A DNA stretch of 64,000 nt, taken from positions 124,001 to 188,000 of the forward strand of contig NZ_JAUSWH010000002.1 in the NCBI RefSeq assembly GCF_030815125.1, given 5' to 3'. The notes under the pieces were generated by a model. That model was not told the DNA's origin and ran no database searches. It saw only the letters and a program-made list of their open reading frames with translations. This DNA is from Allorhizobium paknamense. GTDB taxonomy: Bacteria > Pseudomonadota > Alphaproteobacteria > Rhizobiales > Rhizobiaceae. Every line of letters starts with the position of its first letter. Position 1 is the first letter of the stretch. This document shows positions 10,840 to 18,620 of the stretch, piece by piece. The position numbers were made by a program, and so were the translations under genes.

Positions 10840-10943
10840 TAGAGCGTTTGAATGTTTCACGGAAACATTCAAACGCTCTAACTCTTTGTTTTTACGCATT
10901 TCCAGGCGGAAAACCGGATTCCACTTTTCCTGGAAATGCTCTA
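10840..10943. repeat. RIME-like mosaic repeat, full length
   Basis: Two palindromes joined by an AACTCTTTGTTTTTACGC linker. The first is a perfect 18-bp stem AGAGCGTTTGAATGTTTC with loop ACG. The second has outer arms GCATTTCC/GGAAATGC. It lies between convergent genes and could act as a bidirectional transcription block. Confidence 0.85.
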
Positions 10944-10998
10944 GGCGCCTTTGTCCCTCAAGGCATGCCGGTCAATAAGAGTTGGTAAAGGCCCTCGA

Positions 10999-11472
10999 TC
11001 AAAGGGCCTTTTCGATATCCTTCTCAATCTCTTCCGGCTTGGTCATCGGCGCATAGCGGGCAAGGGGCGCGCCGTCGCGGCCCACCAGGAATTTCGTGAA
11101 ATTCCACTTGATCGCTTCGGTGCCGAGAATGCCGGGCACTTCATGCGTCAGATATTTGTAAAGCGGGTGCGCGTCCGCGCCATTGACGTCGACCTTCGAA
11201 AACATCGGAAAGCTGACCTGATAGTTCAGGTCGCAAAAGGTTGCGATCTCGGCTTCCGTTCCCGGCTCCTGACCGCCGAACTGATTGCAGGGAAAGCCCA
11301 GCACCACCAGATCGTTGCCGAAGCGTTGCTGCAGTTTTTCCAGTCCCTCATATTGCGGCGTCAGCCCGCATTTGCTGGCGGTGTTGACGATCAGCAGCAG
11401 CTTGCCGGCGAAGTCGGAGAGCTTGCGCTCTTCACCCTTGATGTCGCGAGCGGAAAAATCATGCACGTTCAT
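10999..11472 (-). CDS. Glutathione peroxidase family protein
   Basis: 157 residues of thioredoxin fold with the peroxidatic cysteine in NTASKCGLTPQY (Cys35), the Gln of LGFPCNQFGGQEPG and the Trp of IKWNFTKFLV, the catalytic tetrad set of Cys-type glutathione/thioredoxin peroxidases. It reduces H2O2 and organic or lipid hydroperoxides. Cytoplasmic, with no signal peptide. The start at 11472 (or the adjacent ATG at 11475) has CAGGAG just upstream and overlaps the end of the MaoC gene by 14 bp, so it is probably translationally coupled as the third gene of maoC-maoC-gpx. Confidence 0.92.
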   Translation of the reverse strand: MNVHDFSARDIKGEERKLSDFAGKLLLIVNTASKCGLTPQYEGLEKLQQRFGNDLVVLGFPCNQFGGQEPGTEAEIATFCDLNYQVSFPMFSKVDVNGADAHPLYKYLTHEVPGILGTEAIKWNFTKFLVGRDGAPLARYAPMTKPEEIEKDIEKAL

Positions 11473-11944
11473 CATCGCTCTCCTGTTCCAGAACCATGCT
11501 GGTAAAGCGCAGCACGCTTTCGCCCTTCTGGTTTTCGCCTTCGGCAATGCTGGTGTTCAGCCGCCAGCCGGGGCGGGAGTTCAGCCTGCGGGTTTCGCTG
11601 GCCGTCAGGAAATAGGTGACCTCATCGCCTGCAAACACCGGCTTGCCCCAGACCATATCCTTGAAGCCCGGGGAGGGGCCAAGCACCGGCGGCGTACCGC
11701 CTGATGCGGAAATTTCCGCGCATTTGCGCGTCCAGTACCCATAGAACACCCGCATCCAGGAGGAAGACGTGTGCCAGCCTGAGGCGCAAAGCGCCCCGAA
11801 CACGAAATTGCGCGCCGCTTCCGGATCGGTATGGAAGGGCTGCGGATCATAGGTGCGGGCAAAGCGCAGGATGTCGTCGCTGCTGAACTGGCGGGTGCCG
11901 AGCAGAATGCGTTCTCCGGCGGGAAAAACATCAAGCATGCGCAT
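11459..11944 (-). CDS. MaoC-family (R)-hydratase-like protein, second of a pair
   Basis: 161 residues with a single hot-dog fold of the MaoC type. The motif FARTYDPQPFHTDPEAA holds the Asp-x-x-Pro-x-His dyad used by (R)-specific enoyl-CoA hydratases, and FGALCASGWHTSSSWMR follows. It is related to the next gene upstream (11931-12407). Such tandem pairs often form heterodimers. The start has AGGAGGAG 7 nt upstream and overlaps the upstream gene by 14 bp. The substrate is probably an acyl-CoA or a related enoyl thioester, inferred only from the family. Confidence 0.85.
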   Translation of the reverse strand: MRMLDVFPAGERILLGTRQFSSDDILRFARTYDPQPFHTDPEAARNFVFGALCASGWHTSSSWMRVFYGYWTRKCAEISASGGTPPVLGPSPGFKDMVWGKPVFAGDEVTYFLTASETRRLNSRPGWRLNTSIAEGENQKGESVLRFTSMVLEQESDDERA

Positions 11945-12407
11945 TGGCGTCTCCTCCTGCCTTGGTCCGCATCATCACCGCATTGCGGCAGGCGCAGACC
12001 AGTTCCCCGGCCTGATTTTCCAGCTCATGGCGGAAGGTGACGATGCCGAGTTGCGGACGGGAACGGCTGATGCGCGCTTCCTCGACAATGGAACGGCCTT
12101 GCAGCGTGTCGCCCGCCAGCACCGGCTTCTTCCATTCCACGAATTCGATGCCGGGCGCGCCCTGGCAACTGGAGCGCAGGATATAGCTGTCGCACATCAT
12201 CCGCATCAGCATGGAGGCGGTGTGCCAGCCGGAGGCGGCAAGCCCGCCGAGGAGGCTTGCCTTGCCATCTTCTTCGGAAAGATGCATCGGCTGCGGATCG
12301 AATTCCCGGGCGAAGGAGATGATCTCTTCCGCCGTGACGTGTTTGGGTCCCAGGGCGAGGCTTACTCCTGGCGTAAAGTCCTCGAAATAAAGGCGATCCT
12401 CTGGCAC
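11931..12407 (-). CDS. MaoC-family (R)-hydratase-like protein, first of a pair
   Basis: 158 residues from a GTG at 12407 that has GGAGG 5-6 nt upstream. No ATG is available near the conserved N-terminus (RLYFEDFTPG). The hydratase motif FAREFDPQPMHLSEEDG has the Asp-x-x-Pro-x-His dyad, followed by GLAASGWHTASMLMR. Very similar in plan to the following gene, with which it overlaps by 14 bp. It leads a three-gene minus-strand operon that ends in glutathione peroxidase. The upstream reading frame runs open towards ychF but has no family features. Confidence 0.85.
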   Translation of the reverse strand: MPEDRLYFEDFTPGVSLALGPKHVTAEEIISFAREFDPQPMHLSEEDGKASLLGGLAASGWHTASMLMRMMCDSYILRSSCQGAPGIEFVEWKKPVLAGDTLQGRSIVEEARISRSRPQLGIVTFRHELENQAGELVCACRNAVMMRTKAGGDANAHA

Positions 12408-12519
12408 TTTTTCCTCCGCATGCTGTGCTATCGGATTACAGCGTCGAACCGGCCGGTTCAACGGAAAATTGATCCTTGTCCAAAATGGGTCAAGACGGAC
12501 AGGCCTGAAATCAGAAAAG

Positions 12520-12551
12520 CAAAAGCCGCCCTTTGGCAAGGACGGCTTTTG
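12520..12551 (-). terminator. Terminator downstream of ychF
   Basis: CAAAAGCCG (12520-12528) pairs with CGGCTTTTG (12543-12551) around a 14-nt loop, 20 bp past the ychF stop. On the minus strand the 3' arm ends in a short T run. Confidence 0.7.
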
Positions 12552-12570
12552 TAAATCGGCGCTCAGATCA

Positions 12571-13674
12571 TCAGGTGTTGAAGCGGAAGTGGATGACGTC
12601 GCCATCCTGCACGACATATTCCTTGCCTTCGTCGCGGGCCTTGCCTGCTTCCTTCGCGCCCACCTCGCCATTGTACTGGATGAAATCCTCGTAGGCGATG
12701 GTGTTGGCGCGGATGAAGCCGCGCTCGAAATCCGAGTGGATGACGCCTGCGGCCTGCGGGGCCTTGGTGCCGCGCTTGATCGTCCAGGCGCGGCATTCCT
12801 TTGGGCCAACGGTGAAATAGGTGATGAGGTCGAGCAGCTTGTAGCCGGCGCGGATCAGGCGGTCGAGGCCTGCTTCATCCAGCCCCAGTTCCGCAAGGAA
12901 TTCAGCGGATTCTTCATCCGGCAATTGCGCCACTTCCGCTTCGATGGCGGCGGAAATCACCACGGTTTCAGCGCCTTGCGCCTTGGCCATTTTTGCGACT
13001 GCCGCCGTGTGGCTGTTGCCGGTGGCGGCATCGCCTTCCGCGACGTTGCAGACATAGAGAACCGGATGGGCCGTCAGCAGGTTCAGTCCCTGCAGAATGC
13101 GGATTTCTTCCGCATCCAGCGTTTTCAGCAGGGTGCGCACCGGCTTGCCTTCGTTGAGCAGCTTCAGCGAGGCTTCCATGATCGGCAGTTGCGCCATGGA
13201 CTCCTTGTCCTTGCCGGTGGCGCGCTTGCGGGTCTGTTCGGTGCGGCGCTCCAGGCTTTCCAGATCAGCCAGCATCAGCTCGGTCTCGATGGTTTCGGCA
13301 TCGGCCACGGGATCGATCCGGCCTTCGACATGGGTGATGTCGGTGTCTTCAAAGCAGCGCAGCACATGCACCACGGCATCCACTTCGCGGATATTGGCGA
13401 GGAACTGGTTGCCCAGTCCTTCACCCTTGGAGGCGCCGCGCACCAGACCGGCAATATCCACGAAGGAAATGCGGGTGGGGATGATTTCCTTGGACTTGGC
13501 GATATCCGCCAGCTTCTTCATGCGCGGATCCGGCACGGCCACTTCGCCGGTGTTCGGCTCGATGGTGCAGAAGGGATAGTTTGCCGCCTGGGCGGCTGCC
13601 GTCTTGGTCAGCGCGTTGAACAGGGTGGATTTGCCGACATTCGGCAGGCCCACGATACCGCATTTGAAGCCCAT
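12571..13674 (-). CDS. ychF: Redox-regulated P-loop ATPase YchF (OLA1 family)
   Basis: The 367-residue protein starts [19 protein letters not shown] (P-loop). It has the Obg-type G3 segment [19 protein letters not shown], and NVAE in [12 protein letters not shown] instead of the NKxD of true GTPases. NVAE is the signature that makes YchF prefer ATP. A C-terminal TGS domain ([27 protein letters not shown]) follows. YchF binds ribosomes and modulates stress responses. Length is normal. In many bacteria it lies next to pth. Here pth is 3 kb away, with clpS, a chemoreceptor and a GNAT gene between them. Confidence 0.96.
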   Translation of the reverse strand: MGFKCGIVGLPNVGKSTLFNALTKTAAAQAANYPFCTIEPNTGEVAVPDPRMKKLADIAKSKEIIPTRISFVDIAGLVRGASKGEGLGNQFLANIREVDAVVHVLRCFEDTDITHVEGRIDPVADAETIETELMLADLESLERRTEQTRKRATGKDKESMAQLPIMEASLKLLNEGKPVRTLLKTLDAEEIRILQGLNLLTAHPVLYVCNVAEGDAATGNSHTAAVAKMAKAQGAETVVISAAIEAEVAQLPDEESAEFLAELGLDEAGLDRLIRAGYKLLDLITYFTVGPKECRAWTIKRGTKAPQAAGVIHSDFERGFIRANTIAYEDFIQYNGEVGAKEAGKARDEGKEYVVQDGDVIHFRFNT

Positions 13675-13798
13675 GGTTTCATTCCGTCGCGTGCGAGATA
13701 ATCTTTGCCTTGCCTATGGGGGAAGGGGCGGCGCGGGTCAAGGCATGATCCGTATATTGGCCGTGAAGCACGTCCGCGGTCGTGCTGTGGTCTTTAGT

Positions 13799-13823
13799 TT
13801 CTACGCTTTTCCTGCAAATGCTC
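13799..13823. repeat. RIME-like repeat remnant
   Basis: TTTCTACGC followed by TTTTCCTGCAAATGCTCT matches the 3' end of the full RIME-like repeats. The rest has been lost. It lies 68 bp upstream of clpS. Confidence 0.5.
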
Positions 13824-13890
13824 TGGACGGTTTTCCTTCGCACTGCATCGCACTATATTCATGCTTTCTCCCGCAATAATGAGGCCCGCC

Positions 13891-14202
13891 ATGCCGGACA
13901 AGAATGTTGTCCTGAAGCCGAAGCTTGAAACCACGCCCAAGCTGGAAAAGCCAAAGCTTTACAAGGTCATTCTGCACAATGACGATTATACGCCGCGCGA
14001 ATTCGTGACGGTGGTGCTGAAGGCTGTTTTCCGCATGAGCGAGGAAACCGGCCACCGCGTGATGATGACCGCACACAAGTTCGGCTCTGCCGTGGTGGTC
14101 GTCTGTCAGAAGGATATTGCCGAAACCAAGTCCAAGGAAGCCAATGATCTGGCCAAGCAGGCCGGTTTTCCGCTGCTGTTTACCACCGAGCCGGAGGAAT
14201 GA
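13891..14202 (+). CDS. clpS: ATP-dependent Clp protease adaptor ClpS
   Basis: 103 residues with the ClpS core: KLYKVILHNDDYTPREFV (the NDDxT/P motif that contacts the N-degron and the ClpA N-domain), VVLKAVFRMSEETGHRVMM, and TAHKFGSAVVVV, ending with the variable TTEPEE tail. ClpS delivers N-end-rule substrates to ClpAP. The sequence resembles the second ClpS paralogue (ClpS2) of Agrobacterium, though I cannot rank paralogues without alignment. I chose the ATG at 13891, with TGAGG 7 nt upstream, over two earlier in-frame ATGs at 13861 and 13879. Confidence 0.92.
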   Translation: MPDKNVVLKPKLETTPKLEKPKLYKVILHNDDYTPREFVTVVLKAVFRMSEETGHRVMMTAHKFGSAVVVVCQKDIAETKSKEANDLAKQAGFPLLFTTEPEE

Positions 14203-14445
14203 ACGCTCTGGGAGAAGTCCGAATATAAACCAAAAGGTGATTGCGCTATCATTAAAGCAACCAGGAATTTATTTTCCTTCTTATACATAGACATGATAAA
14301 TGTATAATATAATAGACTGCAAATAATGTAAAAAATTGTATTTTTTCTTTTTCATAACATATTGGTTGAGTGATTTTAAGCTTTTCTTCATTAGCAGAAA
14401 CATAACTCGGCCAACCGTTTTTTATTTCTTCATGGGAAGTTTTCA
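14203..14445. promoter_or_regulatory. Strongly AT-rich spacer before the chemoreceptor gene
   Basis: About 230 bp far richer in A+T than the surroundings. It contains the inverted repeat TTATACAT (14281-14288) / ATGTATAA (14300-14307) with an 11-nt spacer, and an A/T run near 14329-14360. It probably holds the clpS end and the chemoreceptor promoter. The inverted repeat is a candidate operator. Confidence 0.4.
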
Positions 14446-16278
14446 GTGAAAAATCTCCAGATCAAGACTGCCATGCCGGGCATTTTCGGCCTCATCCTGC
14501 TGCTGACCCTGCTGATGGGTTTCATGGCGATCACCGGCCTTGCCAAGACCCACAAGGCAACGGAGGATCTGGCGATGAACTGGATGCCCAGCATTGCGGT
14601 GGTCGGGACGATCAATACCAATATCTCGGATCTCAGGGTTGCGGAAAGCTCCCGCCTGCTGGCGACCACTCCCGAAAGTATCCAACGCGCGGAGACCGAT
14701 ATCACGGACGTTCTCGCCGATTTCAGGAAGAATCAGAAGATCTATGAACCTTTGATTTCCTCCGATGCGGAGCGAAACTCCTATCAGGAGTTCCTTGCGT
14801 CCTGGGCGGAGTATTTCAAACTGCATGAGGCATTCATCGCGCTTATCCGCGATAACCACATGGAGGCCGCCACCGCGCTCTTCAAAGGCGATATGCTGAC
14901 GGTGTTCGACAGAATGTCGGATGTTCCAGACCGGTTGTTGGCATTGAACAATGAAGGTGGGCAGGATTCTTTTGCCGAAAGCTCCAAAAGCTACCGCAAT
15001 ACGGAGTTGCTGACCTATTCTTCGCTGGCTGGGGTGCTGGTCACGTTGCTGCTCTCAACGGTTTTTGTTCTGCGATCGATCACCGCTCCCATCGGCAGGA
15101 TTACCGAATCCATGGCGCAATTGGCCGCAGGCGATACCGGCACGGCGGTTCCCTTTGCCGGGCGCAAGGATGAGATCGGCGCCATGGCCGCTGCGGTCGA
15201 GGTGTTCCGTCAGGCCGCTCTCAACACTATCCGGCTGGAATCCGAAGCCGCCACCGCCCAGGCTGAGCGCGAGGCGCTGGAGGCCGAAAGCCGTCAGCGC
15301 AAGGAGGAAGAGGCCCGGCAACTGGCGTTTGCCACGAAAAATCTGGCGGAGGGGCTGGACCATCTGGCGAGCGGCGACCTGACCTACCAGATCGCCCAGC
15401 CCTTCGCCGAGGCTTACGATGTGCTGCGGCAGGATTTCAATCGCTCGGTCCAGCAACTGGCCGCGACGCTGGGCGAGATCGTGGTGGCGATTGCCACGGT
15501 GGACGAGGGCACGCGGGAAATTTCCAGCGGCGCCACCGATTTGTCGAAGCGGACGGAGCAGCAGGCGGCAGCCCTTGAAGAAACCGCCGCAGCGCTGGAA
15601 CAGATCACTGCCAATGTGCAGAACTCCAGCAAGCGCACTGAAGAGGCGCGCTCCGTGGCGGGCCATGCCAATGCCGCCGCCAGCGAATCCCTTGCCGTGG
15701 TGGGCCGGGCCGAAAGCGCCATGCGCAAGATCGAAGGATCTTCGCAGCAGATTTCCAATATCATCGGTGTGATCGATGAGATTGCCTTCCAGACCAATCT
15801 TCTGGCGCTGAATGCGGGCGTAGAGGCGGCGCGCGCCGGTGAGGCTGGCAAGGGCTTTGCCGTGGTGGCGCAGGAGGTGCGGGAACTTGCCCAGCGCTCG
15901 GCCACCGCCGCCAAGGAGATCAAGGCGCTCATCCATAATTCCGCGCAGGAAGTCAACGAAGGCGTGAGCCTCGTGCAGGGAGCAAGCGAGGCGTTGACCA
16001 CGATCGGCAGCTTCATTGCCCAGATAAACGAGCACATGGAATCGATCGCCACGGCTGCCCGCGAGCAGTCAGTGGGCCTGACGCAGGTGAATGTTGCGGT
16101 CAACCAGATGGATCATACCACGCAGCAGAATGCGGCCATGGTGGAAGAAAGCTCCGCCGCTGCCAGCACGCTGGCCGCCACCGCCGCCCAGCTTCGCGAT
16201 CTGGTCGGGCAGTTTTCGCTAACCTCTCAGAACGGTCGTCGCTCTGGCGTCCGCTATGCCGTCGCCAAGGCTGCCTGA
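14446..16278 (+). CDS. Methyl-accepting chemotaxis protein
   Basis: 610 residues from a GTG at 14446 (GGAAG upstream). TM1 at residues about 10-30, a four-helix-bundle periplasmic sensor (about 35-190), TM2 at about 192-212, HAMP (about 213-265), a second HAMP-like coiled coil, and the cytoplasmic signalling domain with the hairpin [16 protein letters not shown] that contacts CheA/CheW. No C-terminal CheR-tethering pentapeptide is visible; the end is VRYAVAKAA. It senses an unknown periplasmic ligand or redox state. No chemotaxis genes lie nearby, so it is an orphan receptor preceded by a very AT-rich promoter region. Confidence 0.93.
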   Translation: MKNLQIKTAMPGIFGLILLLTLLMGFMAITGLAKTHKATEDLAMNWMPSIAVVGTINTNISDLRVAESSRLLATTPESIQRAETDITDVLADFRKNQKIYEPLISSDAERNSYQEFLASWAEYFKLHEAFIALIRDNHMEAATALFKGDMLTVFDRMSDVPDRLLALNNEGGQDSFAESSKSYRNTELLTYSSLAGVLVTLLLSTVFVLRSITAPIGRITESMAQLAAGDTGTAVPFAGRKDEIGAMAAAVEVFRQAALNTIRLESEAATAQAEREALEAESRQRKEEEARQLAFATKNLAEGLDHLASGDLTYQIAQPFAEAYDVLRQDFNRSVQQLAATLGEIVVAIATVDEGTREISSGATDLSKRTEQQAAALEETAAALEQITANVQNSSKRTEEARSVAGHANAAASESLAVVGRAESAMRKIEGSSQQISNIIGVIDEIAFQTNLLALNAGVEAARAGEAGKGFAVVAQEVRELAQRSATAAKEIKALIHNSAQEVNEGVSLVQGASEALTTIGSFIAQINEHMESIATAAREQSVGLTQVNVAVNQMDHTTQQNAAMVEESSAAASTLAATAAQLRDLVGQFSLTSQNGRRSGVRYAVAKAA

Positions 16279-16288
16279 CCCATCCGGG

Positions 16289-16765
16289 TCAGGCCTGCCG
16301 CCGCACCTGATAGCCGGTTTTGTTCTGCACAAAGCCACAGCTTTCATAAAAACGATGAATGGACGCATCCGTGCGGCCAGTCAGCAGCATCGCTTTGTAG
16401 CATCCCGCCTGCCAGGCAGCCTCGATGGCATGAATAACCACGGCCTTGCCAAAGCCCTGACTGCGATGGCTCGTAAGACAGACGACATTTTCGATGAGTG
16501 CGTAGGGGCGCCCATTTCGGGTGAGATTGGGAATGACATTCAGCGTGGCGGTTGCCACGGCACCTTGCCCGCTTGACGCTACAAAGACAGTGAGGCCCGG
16601 ATGGGCGAGCACACTCGCGAAGACAGGTCCGGCGGTTTCCAGTGACAGGCTGTCATCATCGCGGTTGAGTTCGCGGTAAAGCGCCAGCATGTCTGGAAGA
16701 TCATCGGCCGTGGCCGGGCGGATGGGATGCATCAGGCCAAGGCTTTTGCCGTGATCATCTGGCAT
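16289..16765 (-). CDS. GNAT-family N-acetyltransferase
   Basis: 158 residues. The GNAT fold is shown by IRPATADDLPDMLALYREL at the N-terminus, the beta4 region ALIENVVCLTSHRSQGFGKAV (acetyl-CoA pyrophosphate loop with R/Q-x-x-G-x-G/A) and HRFYESCGF near the end. The substrate is unknown; small molecules or proteins are possible. The start at 16765 has AGGAG 7 nt upstream, and that site lies inside the last codons of pth, 3 bp away, so translation is probably coupled to pth. Confidence 0.85.
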   Translation of the reverse strand: MPDDHGKSLGLMHPIRPATADDLPDMLALYRELNRDDDSLSLETAGPVFASVLAHPGLTVFVASSGQGAVATATLNVIPNLTRNGRPYALIENVVCLTSHRSQGFGKAVVIHAIEAAWQAGCYKAMLLTGRTDASIHRFYESCGFVQNKTGYQVRRQA

Positions 16766-16768
16766 TGA

Positions 16769-17491
16769 TCACTCCTTTTTATCACCGAACATCTTCTTCA
16801 ACATCTCTGCCATCGGGCCGGTTTCCGGCAATTTCCTCGGCTGGGCAGCGTTGCGCGCCTGATGGATATGCGATCTTTGAGGTTTGGCCGGTTTCGGCTT
16901 TTCGTCCTCCGCCTTGCCGCCGGTGGCCAGTGCCAGCTTGTTCATCAACTGGCTGTCCTCTCCCCGCACCAGCATGTCGGCATTGCGGGCCAGCGCGTCC
17001 AGAAGCGGGTCCAGCCAGTCCTTGTCAGCCTTGGAAAAATCGCCCAGCACATGGCCCTGAACCCGGGATTTATCGCCTGGATGGCCGATTCCAAGCCGTA
17101 GCCGCCGATAGTTCAGGCCGCAATGGGCGTCCAGAGATTTGATGCCATTATGGCCGCCATGGCCGCCACCGGTCTTGATGCGGGCCTTGCCGGGGGCAAG
17201 GTCCAGTTCGTCATAGAGCACGATCAATTGTTCGGGACCGAGCTTGTAGAAACGCAGCGCCTCGCCCACGGCCTCGCCGGAGAGGTTCATATAGGTTTGA
17301 GGCTTGATCAGCAGCACTTTTTCACCGGCGATCGTGCCGTCGGAAATCTCGCCCTTGAACTTCTTCGACCATGGCGAGAAGCCATGGGCATCGTGGATGG
17401 CCTCCACGGCCATGAAGCCGATATTGTGACGGTTTCCGGCATATTGCGAGCCGGGATTGCCGAGGCCGGCGATAACGAGCATGGGGCGCAT
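16769..17491 (-). CDS. pth: Peptidyl-tRNA hydrolase
   Basis: 240 residues with [19 protein letters not shown] (Asn and the catalytic His), [30 protein letters not shown] and GHNGIKSL: all Pth signature blocks. It releases peptides from prematurely dropped peptidyl-tRNA and is essential. A basic, proline-rich C-terminal extension ([13 protein letters not shown] to KKMFGDKKE) is longer than in E. coli and usual for rhizobial Pth. The start may be 17491 or the ATG at 17482 ([11 protein letters not shown]), which is closer to the family norm. Neither has a strong ribosome-binding site. It is followed by a coupled GNAT gene. Confidence 0.95.
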   Translation of the reverse strand: MRPMLVIAGLGNPGSQYAGNRHNIGFMAVEAIHDAHGFSPWSKKFKGEISDGTIAGEKVLLIKPQTYMNLSGEAVGEALRFYKLGPEQLIVLYDELDLAPGKARIKTGGGHGGHNGIKSLDAHCGLNYRRLRLGIGHPGDKSRVQGHVLGDFSKADKDWLDPLLDALARNADMLVRGEDSQLMNKLALATGGKAEDEKPKPAKPQRSHIHQARNAAQPRKLPETGPMAEMLKKMFGDKKE

Positions 17492-17549
17492 CCGCAGTGA
17501 ACCAGTGGTCTTTGTTCACGACCTTGAAAACATCGGGATGTCAAGCTGT

Positions 17550-18296
17550 TTAGTTCAGCACTTCCATGCCGTACCGCACGAAGATCTCCCGCTGGCGGCC
17601 ATCGGCGATGATCGCGTTGAGATTGGCCTGCATCTGGTTGATCAGGCTGTCGGGTACATGTTTGTTGCAGGCCACGGCGAATTTCTGCTCCGTTAACACG
17701 AACTGGCCTTTCAGCGGGTGGCCGTCGCGCTGCAATTTGGTGAGGAATTTCTCCGAAATCGGCATGAGGTCGATACGACCGCTTTCCAGCTTCTTGATTG
17801 TCAGATCCAGATTGGCGGCAAGATCGATCTTGGTGAAGCCATTCCGCTCCAGCAGGGCCTGGGTGTAATCGTCGCGCTGGGTTCCCACCGAGTAGCTGCG
17901 CGCCTCCTCGATGTTTTTAACCCTTAGCGCTGCATCGGCGCGGCTGACGACGATGTTGCGGTCAACGGCAAGCGGCTCCACCCATTTGAACAGGCCCTCG
18001 CGTTCGGGAATATGGGCCGTGGTGAAGACGCAGGTCATGGGATCGGTTTCCGCCAGGGCATAGGCACGCGCCCAAGGCATCATTTCCACCGTGTAGGAGG
18101 TGGAAATGCCCTGCATCATCATCACCACCTGCTCATAGCCCACGCCTTTGTAGGTGCCGTTTTCTGTAAAATTATAAGGAGGGTAATCCTCGGTGGTGAA
18201 TTTCAGCGCATCCTCTGCGCTGGCAAGCGCGGGGCAGGCGAGCCCGGCGAGGAGGCAAACCAATCTGCGTATCGATAGTCTTGCGATTGCCGTCAT
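17550..18296 (-). CDS. Periplasmic substrate-binding protein, amino-acid (SBP_bac_3) type
   Basis: 248 residues with a signal peptide (hydrophobic LVCLLAGLACPALASA, cut near residue 27) and a class-3 solute-binding fold: LKFTTEDYPPYNF at the start, GYEQVVMMMQ, then a domain crossing near SYSVGTQRDDYTQALL and TIKKLESGRIDLMP. No permease or ATPase genes adjoin it. It may therefore be a stand-alone sensor-like binding protein rather than part of an importer. A cysteine in the signal region (ACPALA) makes a lipoprotein possible. It lies between pth and a GGDEF/EAL gene, all on the minus strand, but elements B and A separate it from the latter. Confidence 0.82.
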   Translation of the reverse strand: MTAIARLSIRRLVCLLAGLACPALASAEDALKFTTEDYPPYNFTENGTYKGVGYEQVVMMMQGISTSYTVEMMPWARAYALAETDPMTCVFTTAHIPEREGLFKWVEPLAVDRNIVVSRADAALRVKNIEEARSYSVGTQRDDYTQALLERNGFTKIDLAANLDLTIKKLESGRIDLMPISEKFLTKLQRDGHPLKGQFVLTEQKFAVACNKHVPDSLINQMQANLNAIIADGRQREIFVRYGMEVLN

Positions 18297-18352
18297 GGCA
18301 TCCTGGCCCTTTTCTGGAAAAACTCGACTCTATCCTGTGCTTGATGGCGCTA

Positions 18353-18450
18353 CTGCATAAGTCCTTAAAACGGAATCGATTTAAGGAATTATGCAGTATA
18401 TTTAAGGTGTTACAGCGTCCTTTGTGCGTTTGATAAAACGCACGGCGCTG
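18353..18450 (+). mobile_element. Element B copy 1 (98 bp, TA-flanked miniature element)
   Basis: Starts CTGCATAAGTCCTTAAAA and ends GGCGCTG, with TA on both sides (18351-18352 and 18451-18452). It folds as two hairpins, CTGCATAA.../...TTATGCAG and TTACAGCG.../...CGCTGTAA. Related copies are at 37606-37707 and 41305-41412. No coding capacity. Confidence 0.8.
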
Positions 18451-18453
18451 TAA

Positions 18454-18576
18454 TACGAAGAGTCATTGAAAATGACTCTTCGTATTCCCCTTTCGAATAT
18501 CTCAAGCCATTGGTGCAGTTGAGATATTCGAAATTCTTTCAAGGCGAGGATGCGTTAGCATCTTCGAGCCTTGGTA
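18454..18576 (+). mobile_element. Element A copy 1 (123 bp, TAA duplication)
   Basis: Runs from TACGAAGAG to CCTTGGTA. The ends are imperfect inverted repeats (TACGAAG / TACCAAG). It is flanked by the direct repeat TAA (18451-18453 and 18577-18579). It contains a perfect 14-bp hairpin (18454-18484), a second TTTCGAATATCTCAA hairpin and a third GC-richer one. It abuts element B copy 1. Confidence 0.85.
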
Positions 18577-18620
18577 TAAGCAGCCATCGGGGCATGCCAC
18601 TCTTTTGAACCGGTTCACTG

